Below, piece after piece: positions 23,541-34,878 of a stretch of 64,000 bases of DNA. A model generated the notes under the pieces. The model was not told the DNA's origin and did not search any database. It saw only the letters and a list, made by a program, of their open reading frames with translations. The position numbers and the translations under genes were made by a program. Source of the stretch: Bugula neritina (Eukaryota; Bryozoa; Gymnolaemata; Cheilostomatida; Bugulidae); NCBI GenBank assembly GCA_964035545.1, contig CAXIUT010000032.1:1-64000 (forward strand). The letters run 5' to 3'. Numbering within the stretch: the first letter of the stretch is position 1; each line of letters opens with the position of its first letter.

Positions 23541-24857
23541 ATGCAAAAACAACTAATATCAAATCCAAACCCTCACATCTTTCAAACCACTGACTCTGAA
23601 ACAATTCAATCTATCCAAAACGACTCCATCTGCCTTCACGCTAATGCCTATCTAAACCCCGAATGCACCAATTAAATACGCTTAGCCATGACCAACTTCT
23701 ACTTATCCATTTGCTCTCCCCACTCTCAGTTCTCCCAATATATATTCTCCACTGAACTTTAGTTTGCTCTCAAGTTCTAAGTCCTCTTCTAAGATGATCT
23801 TAAAGTTCAACAGTAAAAATCAATCTTCTCTCCCAAAGTGGGATTTAAACTCACCAAAAACAATGCTCATCCAATCTCATTCTACTTCAAAAGCTAGCCT
23901 CTCCTTGACATCTGGCTCAAATATCTCAACAAAAACCTTAAACAACATGGCTTCCATCGACTTTATAAACCAGTTAGAAAATTAGGAAAAGGAGGATTTG
24001 CCACTGTCTATGAAGTTGAAAGACTCACAGATAGCCATAGATTCGCAGCAAAAGCATTTAGCAAATCATCCACTGTACAGTCTTAGAACCCAGCCAACAA
24101 AACCATGCTTCTCAACGAAATAGATATGCTCAGAACCTTCGACAGTCCTCACCTACTCAAATTATAGGCCGTCTTCTAATCTTAAAATTCCATTTATCTT
24201 ATTCTATAGCTGCTACCAGATGGACAGCTTCATAACAGAATCAACCAAAGAATGGCTAACTTTAGTCAATCATAAATCAAAAATTTTTTGAGAGGAATGG
24301 CAAAAGCTCTTGCAGAAATGCATCGATATAGAGTCATGCATCGAGATATCAAGCCTTAAAACATCATGTTAAGAGGTAAAAATGGATTAAATCCAGTCAT
24401 TGTTGACTTAGGACTAGCAGCAGATGTCGACTCAGATGACTATCTCTTTTATCGCTGTGGAACACCTGGATATGTGGCTCCAGAAGTCATTACCTGCAAA
24501 AAAGGACAGAAAATAGAACCTCTTTGCGATCTCTTTTCAACAGGACTTATCCTTCACATTCTTCTACTAAAAAAACCTCTTTTCGAAGGAAGATCTTGTG
24601 AATAGGTTTACTAAAATAACAAGAAATGCCAGTTTAATTTAGAAGCTCAATAGTACAAGATTATTGACCCTCAAGCTCTCGATCTTTTGAAGAAGCTATT
24701 GAAGGTTGACCCCAAAGACAGAATCAGTGCAATTGAAATGCTAAAACACCCATTTTTGTTCTAGCCAATGTAAGAAGAGAAGCAAGTAATTTCTCCTACA
24801 ACGACTGACTCTTCCAATCGAGTCATGAACTTTGGAGAAGCATAATAAGCTTTCTGA
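23541..24857 (+). CDS. Protein kinase
   Basis: Intron-less gene of 438 residues. An N-terminal 140-residue region of unclear fold precedes a complete kinase: GKGGFATVYEVE, FAAKAF, HRDIKPEN (Glu as UAA), a DLGLA stretch replacing DFG (Asp kept), GTPGYVAPEV, CDLFSTGLIL and a terminal KDRISAIEMLKHPF. The layout resembles CAMK/ULK-type kinases. Substrate unknown. Confidence 0.8.
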
Positions 24858-25034
24858 TTTAAATATTGTTTATACCTCCATCAATATTATTTACTATCAT
24901 AACTGTTAATATCACCTTTCTATTTCTAATTGATTTAAAACATGAAATAACTAACTTTCATATTGTCATAAAATTGAGAATAACTCTATAATCAATAGCT
25001 TTATAAAAGACTCTTTATCTATTTTATAAATAAA
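24858..25034. other. Intergenic, AT-rich
   Basis: 177 bp between two plus-strand genes. Nothing else is seen. Confidence 0.4.
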
Positions 25035-26804
25035 ATGAACAAAAACAAAAACTATCGAACCAATAGACTTTCCCTTTCTCAAGCTAAAAATAGTTCTCAA
25101 ACTACTTCGGTCTAAAACTCTACTCAAACTCTTTATTTTTGTCACTACCGCAATGCCATGTACATGGGAGGAATAAAAAATTTTAAAAAGGAAGATAAAG
25201 GAATTCTCATCCACGACAATGGACTTTCAATGCTTTGCTCTCACTCTAACGACCAACTTCACGGTCATAACATCTTTTTCGGACAACACTGTCTCCTATC
25301 AGCCTAATACACTAAAGGTAAAATGACAGAAGCAGTCTACAGGACAGACGGTTTCCTTGGACACTTTTTCTTCAACCAAGAGCAACAACTTGAAGGTAAA
25401 TGCAAACTACTAAATTACAGCAGTAAAACTATTACATATGCAATTTTCAAAAAAGGAATTATCCTCTAGAAATAAAATTAGACATAATTCACTCTTATCA
25501 ATAAGGTTTTTGATCTGGGAGAACTGCATCTCCTTTGTGGAAAAGTTCATGCTCAAACACTTCGATATGAAATAACTAAAAACAACCATATAGAAGGATA
25601 TAAGTATGGAAATAAGCTTACAGTTGGCTTTCAGAAAGGAGGAATGATCAACGGACTAGGTTTCAGTCTTATTTTTAGAGGTAGTCATGGAGGATACAAC
25701 CCAGACACCCATCGCAACTAAGATTAATTCTAACTCAAAGTCATCTAAAGAGGATATCTACAAAGTTCATAACTATGGGGATTTGGATAAAAATTATTCA
25801 AAAATGGAAATTTATATATTGGAGAGTTCAAAAAAGGTATTTTCGAAGGAAATGGACTTCTAAGGAATTCTGGAAAAAAGAACTGGGTTAGTGGGTTTTT
25901 CCAGGAAGGAAACTTAGTTGATCTTTTTGAATATAACAACGAAGGAGGATAAAAAAAGTTCTAAAAGATCATATAAGGTTTCCATTAAAAAAAAGCTAAC
26001 TGGATAAATAATGACATTATTTTACCTTCTATGTAAATATTTGACCAATTGACTTAAAAGATATTTTCTGATGTACCAAGCCTAGCAATAAAAACAATGT
26101 AACAACGTAAACAATAAGTATTAAAGAAGATCCAAGATAATTTTTTGGGAGATAATTCAAATTTATAAAATATTTTGAAAACAGCCACTAGTGACTTACG
26201 AACAATTTAAGCTCAAAAGCCAAGACATAACTAAACAATAAAACATCTAGTTCAAAGTTTTATTCCTCAAACTACAATATCAAAATAAAATTAAAAAACA
26301 AAAAATAAATTAACTGCAAATAAAACAGTCAACCAAGATCTCAGAAAAAGTAAAATATTTTAAAACAATAATTACTCAGATAGATATCTAAGACCTCATG
26401 AAACAAGTACTTCTAGAACTAAAAGAGCAACTACTTCTAGAACTAAAAGAACAAATAACTCAAAGAAAAAGATATTTAACAAAAATATAAATAGAAGCAA
26501 CACGCCTCTCAAAACTAACACCAATAGATCAGAAAAAAGTAGTCCAGAATAAAACATATAATAAAGAAAATAATAATAAAGAATTATAAATAATTATACA
26601 GGAATGCCAATTAGCTAGGATTAGTTGTCTAATAGTTCAAAATAACAAAACAGTCAGAGCAGAAGAAGGATGCAAAGAAGTAAAATATTTAATCCTTTAC
26701 AAACAAAAACATAATAAACTGCCCCCAGATTCATCTACAGTCGAGTTGATACCCTACCAGAATCAGAAAGAAGAAAAAGAATGGGAATAGATGATCACCT
26801 CTGA
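25035..26804 (+). CDS. MORN-repeat-like protein
   Basis: Intron-less gene of 589 residues. The N-terminal 310 residues contain MORN-like units (GNKLTVGFQKGGMINGLG, WGFGEKLFKNGNLYIGEF, KKGIFEGNGLL). The rest is basic and Ser/Asn/Lys-rich, with a duplicated TSRTKRTN/ATTSRTKR stretch near 470. MORN repeats bind membrane or cytoskeleton and are common in ciliate cortex proteins. The start is the first ATG of the open frame. Confidence 0.7.
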
Positions 26805-26842
26805 TATTCAAAACTCATTTTCAATATATCATCTCTTATGTT

Positions 26843-27125
26843 TTCTATTAGTCTAATTCCCTTAATAATAAACTATACTAAGTAAGACTAGATCATCACT
26901 TGTTTTTGACTGTTAGTCTAATTCCCTTAATAATAAACTATACTAAGTAAGACTAGATCATCACTTGTTTTTTGACTGTTAGTCTAATTCCCTTAATAAT
27001 AAGCTATACTAAGTAAGACTAGATCATCACTTGTTTTTGACTGTTAGTCTAATTACCTTAATAATAAACTATACTAAGTAAGACTAGATCATCACTTGTT
27101 TTTGACTGTTAGTCTAATTACCTTT
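26843..27125. repeat. 65-bp tandem repeat with internal inverted repeat, about 4.3 copies
   Basis: Unit of 65 bp (one copy 66). Each begins TTAGTCTAATTCCC and holds AAGTAAGACTAGATC 35 bp later, so TTAGTCT can pair with AGACTA in a hairpin. It lies between the stops of two convergent genes (MORN protein and Aurora-like kinase). Confidence 0.9.
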
Positions 27126-27190
27126 GTAATATGTTAGATTAAGTAATATTACTAAATAGCTAATAACTTTGATAAAATATAAATATTTAC

Positions 27191-28612
27191 TCAAATTTCA
27201 AAGATTTACTAGAACTATCTTTGTAAATCCTTTTGAACTCTATCCTGGAATATTGATCCGTTATTATGATGGTGTTGGATCCATCTATGATCCAAAGCCT
27301 CTCTAGCAGTCGCTCTCTCACTCGGATTGACCTTCAATAGACTTTGAATCAACTCCCGACAGTCGTTGCTGAGATGTTCAGGCAATAGTAATGTTTTAAA
27401 ATTGTATTTTTGTCCAGATTGAGAAAAGGGAGGTTGGACCATCAACATTTCATACATAAGCACTCCCACACTCCAGCAATCTATTTTGTTGTCATAGTAA
27501 CTACTGTCAGCCACTTCAGGTGATATGTAATCAAGAGTGCCACAAAGTGTCCGTCTCTGCCTGTCAGTTTTGATTGACCACCCGAAATCAGCTATCTTCA
27601 ACTGCTCACCAAAACATATCACATTCTCAGGTTTCAAATCTCTATGTATTATCCCGTTTCTATGCAAGTATTCCACTCCTGTTAATATCTGAGTTATATA
27701 TCTAGCAGTTTTTTACTAACTAAAAGGTCCTTTCCTCAATATCTACTCGTAAAGGTTACAATATCCGAACTCAATCACCAGGAAGACCTAGTCTCTACCC
27801 AAATGATACCCATAGGCAGGCAATATGTTGGGATGAGTACAGTAGAGGTGGATCTTCATCTCGTCAATCAGATATTCCACTTTAACTCTATCTTTTTTGA
27901 ATGTTTTGACTGCAACAGCCATCCCGTTCATATTAGAGATAGCTAGCACAATATCTCCAGTCTGGCTTTTCCCCAATCTCCTCAACATCCGCATCTAGTA
28001 TTTTGGTTTATTACTCTTCATCTCACTCATCTTCTTCAAAGTCTTATTCATTTCCTCTAACTTATTTGGAATCTACTTCTTAAAATATTTCATTCCTATC
28101 TTCAAAGGAGTCTTAGTTGATAAAGTTTGCAACCTTTTCCTCACTTAGTCAATATTCTTACTTGTATTCACCTGAGTTTTTGATATTTCTTGCTGATACC
28201 CTTTTTAATATTTTTCAGATGGCGACTCAACTTTGCTCCTGGGACTCTTAGACTGGCTTCGGTATTTTAATACCTTACTCCCAGTGGGTTTTAACATTTG
28301 TCTCGGACTATTTTGTTTATAGATTTCCCCTTTCAAATATCCCTACCTTTTCTTCTTGGCTCCTTCAATACTAGACTTGCTTCTTTCTGTTTTTGTTTTA
28401 CTATTTTCCATTATATTCAGGACATGACCTCCAGAAGTGTAATTTTTAAAATGATACTTGTTTATTTTAAGATTTTGACTGGTAGTACTTTTCGATTTAA
28501 CTGGTCTAGTTGTTTTTTACTCTTCTTTTTCCTGACAGAGGTTGAATTTAGGTATTTTTATCGATAACTTTTTGATTTTATTCTGAGATGTTTACCCTCT
28601 GAGTACTTGCAT
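27191..28612 (-). CDS. Aurora-like mitotic kinase
   Basis: Intron-less gene of 473 residues. The N-terminal 205 residues are basic, Ser/Lys-rich and probably disordered. The kinase domain follows: VAVKTFKK, HRDLKPEN, ADFGWSIKT, RRTLCGTLDYISPEV, KIDCWSVGVLMYEML and an ERATAREALDHRWI end. FGWS plus RRTLCGTLDY is diagnostic of Aurora kinases, which act on spindles and, in ciliates and algae, in ciliary disassembly. The glycine-rich loop is degenerate (LGKSETGDIVLA). Only 43 bp separate its start from the divergent TTLL start. Confidence 0.8.
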
Positions 28613-28655
28613 CAACTATAACTTATAAACGTCAAGTGTTGGAATTAATTTTATT

Positions 28656-31176
28656 ATGATGAGATCAGATTAACAAGAATTCTAACTTATCTCCAAATGC
28701 GACTCTTCCTTTTAAAGACAAAAATGCAGATAGTCTAACAACTCCTAAGGTCTTTCCCAGTTAACTATCGCCAATGTTCATTTTTTCTAGGAATAAAAAG
28801 TTGCATAATATACGAAAAGATACTTTAAATCATCAAACCAAAACAATAAGAACGCAGCGAACATATTCAGTACATAGTTGATAAGCTAGGGGTGAAGGCA
28901 GGTCCAGGATGGGATCATAAAGATAGACTAGCATATGTGAGATATGACAATTACAGTTCAGCCAGGAACAAAAGAACCAATTAACAGAAAAGTAAATTCT
29001 AAGCAATATAGTTTCATAGATAAACACTTTTGTCAAAAGGTTGACATAGAATAGTAGACAACAAGAATAAGCCCCAGAACTCTATTAAACAAAATTTAAA
29101 GCACTTAAGAAGATAATTTAGTATTACGATATAAAAAATTTAGATCGATCATAGTATAGCAGTACTTGTATTTTTGATGTAGATGTGATAGGTTCATTTG
29201 GACTGCACATTGGATCAATGCGAACAACTAGTAAAGAATCTTCTGTATCCCAGGAAAAAAGACAAGAGATCAAAAAATTAACAACAAAATGCTTATTTAA
29301 TCAAACTGATAGAAAGTTTATGAAACGTACTCTTGAAGGTACTCTTTAAAATACAACACCTTTGAAAACAAGCGATATGACTGTTCGACAACTAAAGAAA
29401 GATCATAAGTCTGAGAAGGACAGCAAAGATCATAAGTCTGAGAAGGACAGCAAAGATCATAAGTCTGAGAAGGACGGCAAAGATCATAAGTCTGAGAAGG
29501 ACAGTAAAGATAAAAGTTTAGCTTTATTTAAAAGTGTTCAAATGAGAAAGTAAAAAGGGTCACATTTCAAATTTACCAATGGATAAAATTCTATTTTATA
29601 AAAAATAAATAAATTCAGATAATTTTTATTTATGCTTAACTATTCCAATGGACTCTATCGACCTCTTGATTTAGATTGCTATCTTTTGCCTTTAAAGTTT
29701 TATGTAGGAAAGGGAAATAATAGTAATCTGATTCGTTCACTTATGAAAAAACGTTTTTGGTTCTAATAAACTAATCAATAAAAATAAGCTCATTTCGTAT
29801 GGACACAAATAAAGAGCAATAGCGTTTTCAAAAGACAACCGTCTATTGTGATAAAAAATGAATCTAAATAATAGGAAAAGGAATAACTCAGAAGATCACC
29901 ACCAAAGCTAGCAACAACAATAAAAAATAATCCAACCAGTAGAATATTAGGAGCACAATAAGTAAGATAAATAGCCAGTTTGCTTTTAACAGTCAAAAAT
30001 AGAAATATTATTACTTTTTAAGATAGAATAAGATTTAGTAAAAAAAGATTAAAACAATAATTAATATCGATATAATAAGTGATTCATAATCATTTTCCTG
30101 GGAATGGATTACTAGGCAATAAAAAGGCTTTGTTTCTTTGTCTTAAATAGTATTGCAAACTCACTAGCCAATAAGTATCATCCTTCATTCCCAAAACCTT
30201 TATCATCACTTCTGGTCTCCAAGATGCTTAATACCAAAAAGTAATATCTTCTTTTAATGATAAAAAAAAACTTAAAAACTATAATATATGGATCTTAAAA
30301 CCAGGCTAATTCAGCAACAGAGGAGTAGGAATCTAATGTACCAACAAATTATAAGATATCAAAAGAAGAGCTTCCAAATGTAATAAAAAACAATCACTTA
30401 TTGTCCAGTAATATATATCAAAGCCACTGCTCTACAATGGAAGAAAATTTGATATCAGAACATACATCCTCTTAATCAACCACAACTCCAAATCAAAAGC
30501 ATACTGGTACCAAGATGGATACATCAGAACCTCCTCATCTTTCTTCACTCTCAACGATCTTGATCCCTACGTACATCTCACCAACGATTCAGTTCAAAAA
30601 TATTCAGATCAGTATAGCAAGTTTTAAGAAGGAAATAAACTCAGCTACCCAGAATTCCAAAGATATCTAGACACTCTGCCTTCACAAGGAAGAAATCTCG
30701 ATCTCTCTACTCTTATTACTAAAATGAAAGCTATAGCAACAACAGCTGTGAAATCAACTTGGAACAGTCTTAATCCTCAGAACAAAGACAAAAACTTCTA
30801 GCTTTTTGGGCTAGATTTCATGGTAGATGAAGAGTTCAAGCCATGGCTGATAGAAGTCAACACCAATCCTTGTTTATAACTGAGTGCTCCTGTTTTATAA
30901 AGAATAATTCCTCATATGGTAGAAAATGCCTTTAGGATGAGTGTTGATACATTGTTTCCTCCTCCCAACAACTTCAACAACTACTATAAATATACTATTC
31001 CTTAAAATTCACTTCACTACAACAAATTCTAACTTATTTTCGATTCTGATCGAGAAGGACCTGCTCTAAAAACACTATATTCCAATTCAGACTTCTTTGC
31101 CCCCTTGGCAAACCTAGAAGAAGACAAAAATTAGTTCAGACAAGAAGGATAACTCAAAAACTACGATGATATCTGA
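28656..31176 (+). CDS. Tubulin tyrosine ligase-like protein (TTLL) with charged N-terminal repeats
   Basis: About 826 residues with two 20-nt introns (28870-28889 and 28992-29011). Around 230-270 four tandem copies of a DHKSEKDSK-type decapeptide occur. The TTL domain follows: LKFYVGKGNNSNLIRSLMKK, WILKPGEFSNRGVG (Glu as UAA), LYNGRKFDIRTYIL, YVHLTNDSVQ, FGLDFMVD and WLIEVNTNPCL. The ATP-grasp fold ligates amino acids (Glu, Gly or Tyr) to tubulin tails. Such enzymes modify ciliary and cortical microtubules. Chain specificity cannot be read from the sequence. Confidence 0.85.
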
Positions 31177-31436
31177 TAACTAGATTTGTGATCTTTTTAT
31201 ATTCTCTCCTATGAATTATCTTATCTACTAGTATTTAGCCTTAAAATTATTTAAACTGTTTTTGGATGTTTGATATTAGATTAAAGAAAAATATGTTTCA
31301 CTTAAATAAATAATATTAAGAATAGAGTACTTCTATATGTTTTTTGATGTGAATTAACTTATTCCATCAGATTTAAATAAATAGATTCAGTTAATTCAAA
31401 TCAATTCCTGATACTTCCAATCATTATATCATTTCT
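31177..31436. other. Intergenic, AT-rich
   Basis: 260 bp between plus-strand genes. No feature is seen. Confidence 0.4.
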
Positions 31437-32342
31437 ATGACAGACAAACCCACCTAAAAAGCACCTCCTAAATAGCCTAAAAGAACCAAGTCCCTCCAAT
31501 AAATCCTCAAAATAGCAGCAAAATCAGGACTAGCTGGAGCCAGTGCCATGGCTATTCAAGTCTCATCTATGATGTGGCTCAGAACAACCATGAACTATCA
31601 ATTCAAACATGGAGGAGGCTTTCTCCAGACCCTAAAAACCCTCTATCAAGAAGGAGGAGTTGTCAGATTCTATCGAGGCATTGTACCTGCCCTCATAATA
31701 GGTCCTATCGCTAGGTTTGGAGATACAGCTGCCAATATGTATGCCACTACTCTCTCCTAATCAACTCCTTCTTTAAGAAAACTGCCCATCTTCGTGCAAA
31801 CCTCTATCGGTTCAGTCCTGGCAGGACTATGGAGGTTATCTACTTTACCAGTAGATGCCTGGAAAACAGCTAAACAAGTTCATGGGCATGGAGGACTCAC
31901 AGTAATTATGAATAAATTCAAAGTGCATGGAGTTTCAGCTTTTTACCATGGAGGAGTAGCTTCGGCTCTGGCCACTATGGTCGGGCACTATCCTTGGTTT
32001 TTGACAAACAACTATTTAGAATTTTACATGACAAAGTACAGTTATGAGGAGTAAAAATTAAAAGCTCTTCTGAGAAGTGGATTTATCGGTTTGATTAGCA
32101 CAGTAGTTTCAGACACGATATCTAACTCGATCAGAGTGGTTAAAACATTTAAACAGACAGCGCATGACAAGATGACTTATAAAGAAGTAATAGGCCAGAT
32201 AGTGGAGAAAGATGGACTGACTGGACTGTTTTTCAGAGGCCTGCAAACTAAAATATTGACCAATATACTACAAGGAGTTACCTTCAGAGTAGGATGGAAA
32301 TATTTGGAATGGAAATTCTCAAAACAAAAATAACAACATTGA
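31437..32342 (+). CDS. Mitochondrial carrier (SLC25) family protein
   Basis: Intron-less gene of 301 residues, the usual length for the family. Three repeats are visible: GGGFLQTLKTLYQEGGVVRF with YRGIVPALI, then LPVDAWKTAKQVHG with FYHGGVASALA, then NSIRVVKTFKQ with GLTGLFFRGLQTKIL. The signature PxD/ExxK is clear only in repeat two (PVDAWK). Repeat three has SDTISNSIRVVK, so the motif is degenerate. It is predicted to sit in the inner mitochondrial membrane. Substrate unknown. Confidence 0.75.
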
Positions 32343-32417
32343 TAACTATCTTTATTACCCATAACTATCTTTATTACCCATAACTGTCTTTATTACCCAT
32401 AACTGTCTTTATTACCC
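32342..32417. repeat. 19-bp tandem repeat, 4 copies, abutting telomeric array
   Basis: Unit ATAACTATCTTTATTACCC, two copies with CTATC and two with CTGTC. The last copy touches the GGGGTT array with only CA between them. Confidence 0.9.
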
Positions 32418-32418
32418 A

Positions 32419-32493
32419 GGGGTTGGGGTTGGGGTTGGGGTTGGGGTTGGGGTTGGGGTTGGGGTTGGGGTTGGGGTTGGGGTTGGGGTTGGG
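32419..32493. repeat. (GGGGTT)n telomeric array running into the gap
   Basis: About 12.5 copies on the G-rich strand, then 200 Ns. This is either the right telomere of the preceding 32.4-kb segment or an internal array the assembler could not cross. G-rich orientation is as expected for a right end. Confidence 0.85.
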
Positions 32494-32693
32494 NNNNNNN
32501 NNNNNNNNNNNNNNNNNNNNNNNNNNNNNNNNNNNNNNNNNNNNNNNNNNNNNNNNNNNNNNNNNNNNNNNNNNNNNNNNNNNNNNNNNNNNNNNNNNNN
32601 NNNNNNNNNNNNNNNNNNNNNNNNNNNNNNNNNNNNNNNNNNNNNNNNNNNNNNNNNNNNNNNNNNNNNNNNNNNNNNNNNNNNNNNNNNNNN
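32494..32693. other. Assembly gap, 200 N
   Basis: A run of exactly 200 N, which looks like a fixed-size scaffold gap. Adjacency of the two flanks is therefore not proven by sequence. Confidence 0.95.
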
Positions 32694-32766
32694 AGATGGT
32701 AAGCTGTTTTCAGCCTGTGAAGATGGATTTGTTCGAGTATTTGACCTCCAAAAGATCAACTTGTGA
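32694..32766 (+). CDS. WD40-repeat protein, C-terminal fragment
   Basis: The contig begins inside a gene. The visible tail reads DGKLFSACEDGFVRVFDLQK and ends with UGA at 32764. This is a last WD40 blade. The remainder lies in or before the gap, so the family cannot be named. Confidence 0.5.
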
Positions 32767-32986
32767 TTTATTTAACTTATTATCGACTTATCTTACTTAC
32801 TCTAAATACATTATCTTTTTTATTCTTTATTATTTTAAGATAAGTGACTTTTTGAATTATTTTGACATATTTTCATTTATTCAAATATATTCGAAACATT
32901 AAATAACAATTTCACCCATAAAAAAGAAAAATAGTATTACTTTTGATTGATCGATATATCATAGAAATATCATTCAGAGAAGTTCA
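32767..32986. other. Intergenic, AT-rich
   Basis: 220 bp after the WD40 stop. No feature is recognised. Confidence 0.35.
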
Positions 32987-33319
32987 ATGAAACAAGAATC
33001 TTTTTCAACAAATTCTTGTTGCCTAAAATATCTAATACTTATGGATTACTTATCTTTGTCCCCTTTATCTCACATTCAGAACATTCTTTCTCGACTTTCT
33101 ACGCAGCCGCATCTTAAACCACCTACTCAACCATTTGCTCTTGAATCATCTCAATCCAATCATTCTTTTTTTAACTTAGTTTTAACTCTTCAGAACTTTA
33201 CTTCCGACCCATTGGATATTAATATATCTTTTTAGCCTTTTAGTATTTATCAAATAGAACTTTTGGGTCGTTATAAGGAGAAGTCAAACTAAGATTTTTT
33301 CTAAGATCTTGTTTTTTGA
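32987..33319 (+). CDS. Short hypothetical ORF
   Basis: Frame of 110 residues (MKQESFSTNSCCLKYLI...), Ser/Leu-rich, with no motif. An intron could extend it beyond 33319, but no clear 20-nt candidate was found. Coding status is uncertain. Confidence 0.3.
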
Positions 33320-33639
33320 ACCAGTAATTACAATGAAATACAAGTTCTTCATATTACTATCTATCAGGCAATAGACTTTATCTTCTACAAAATCTGATAT
33401 TTTTACTAGAAAAGAGTCTCATAACTTCTATCATATCATGATAGTGTTTGAAGTAGACAAAGAACCTTCTTTTTGAATTAACGAAATAGAACTGTATTCC
33501 TTGAGGAATCATTTTGAGAGACTGCCTTAACTACAAAACTAGGCAGTTCAAAAGGTTAACATGAGGAGGCATACGCAATATTTATATTAATATTATATCA
33601 AATTTATGTACAGTCTAATCTCATATTCATTCAACCTCA
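33320..33639. other. Non-annotated stretch
   Basis: 320 bp. An inverted pair GACTGCC/GGCAGTTC near 33518-33550 could form a stem. It does not fit a tRNA cloverleaf. No gene is supported. Confidence 0.3.
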
Positions 33640-33838
33640 ATAAGTGTGAGATGGTGAAATATCAAAAGGATAATATAATAAAAATGAGATATCAAAGGAT
33701 AATAAAATAAAAATGAGATATCAAAGGATAAATATAATAAATATGAGATATCAAAGGATAATATAATCAATATGAGATATCAAAGGATAATATAATAAAT
33801 ATGAGATATCAAAGGATAATAAAATAAAAATAGACTAG
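33640..33838. repeat. 29-bp minisatellite, about 6 copies
   Basis: Unit ATGAGATATCAAAGGATAAT plus ATAATAAAT with small indels. The minus-strand frame of the adjacent weak gene reads into it. Confidence 0.85.
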
Positions 33839-34858
33839 ATAATAATCATAAAGATGGAAATTTCAATACAACTAGTTGTTTGATTTATTTGAGCCATTGA
33901 TTGATATTTTAATCTAATTAGTTTTTTTTCTACTCCTGCTACTTTCATACTAGTAGCCACTTCAATGACTCGAACGACAAAGGTTTCCTTTATTATTAAA
34001 CTAACAACAAACTTTTACCACTTAGTAATATATTTACCAAATAGATGTACAAACATGGCAGATATAACATACAAAAGGACCCAAAAGGTTCCCTCTCCAT
34101 TTCTATCCTCGCAATCAAGCATATTATTCTCCAACTGGTGTAGAGTTCTGACAGTAGGAGTCAGCATTTGTCTGAGAGTAGGTTTATAGAGATAGCTTCC
34201 CATCAAAGATGGATATAATACGATTGTCTTAGCTATTAGGTTACCTTTTGATGCTGCTGATAAATTAACAGCTAGTTTTTATGATGTCTAATTGATAACT
34301 TATGGTATGATGTCATGCAAGTGTTTAGTCAAACTATAATAAAACCTCTACAACTGTCTTGAATCTTTAAAAACTATTTATTATCAGTATTTCGTAGTGA
34401 AATTCCATTCTTTTATAACTAATTTCTGGCCAACTCAACCTTCTGCAACACCCTATTATATTTTTACGAATAAGCTTATTAATACAATTGGTCAAAACAG
34501 GATCAAGAGTTTTGATTATATCCTTTCTTTTAGCAAATAGCTTCTTGCGTAGAGAGGCAGCCAAAGGACAACTCTCCGGTAAGTCACAATATGTATTTTG
34601 TGGGAGATCTACTTACTAATTATCACCTTTATTCATAAATTAGAGTTTATCATTATAGAAATTATAAAAGCTAGGCTCAAAATATGAGTAAAAAAGGTTA
34701 TTCTCAGTATAAAAGTACTCGAGACTCACTATGACCTTTAAAATCATTATTTTTAACAGTGTTTTTACACCTAATACCATCGTGAAGAGTCCCTTTCTTC
34801 CATTAAAACAAATTTTAAAATCAATTAATTTCAAAGATGATTCTACTTTAATATTTTC
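33751..34858 (-). CDS. Possible gene in two frames, unidentified
   Basis: Two long minus-strand open frames meet near 34340-34380. The upstream one reads LPESCPLAASLRKKLFAKRK and RRLSWPEISYKRMEFHYEI. The downstream one contains a probable membrane helix (FWVLLYVISAMFVHLF) and runs into the minisatellite. Both look protein-like when UAR is Glu, but I found no short intron that joins them and no convincing start codon. It may be a gene with an unrecognised intron, a decayed gene, or two genes. No family is recognised. Confidence 0.3.
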
Positions 34859-34878
34859 ATTTTGAATAATATTAATAA

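Noticed and set aside
29121-29154. Third intron in the first TTLL gene
   Set aside because: After correct joining of the second intron the frame is open through this stretch, so none is needed.
33518-33550. tRNA-like stem
   Set aside because: Only one inverted pair is present; no T-arm consensus or cloverleaf could be built.
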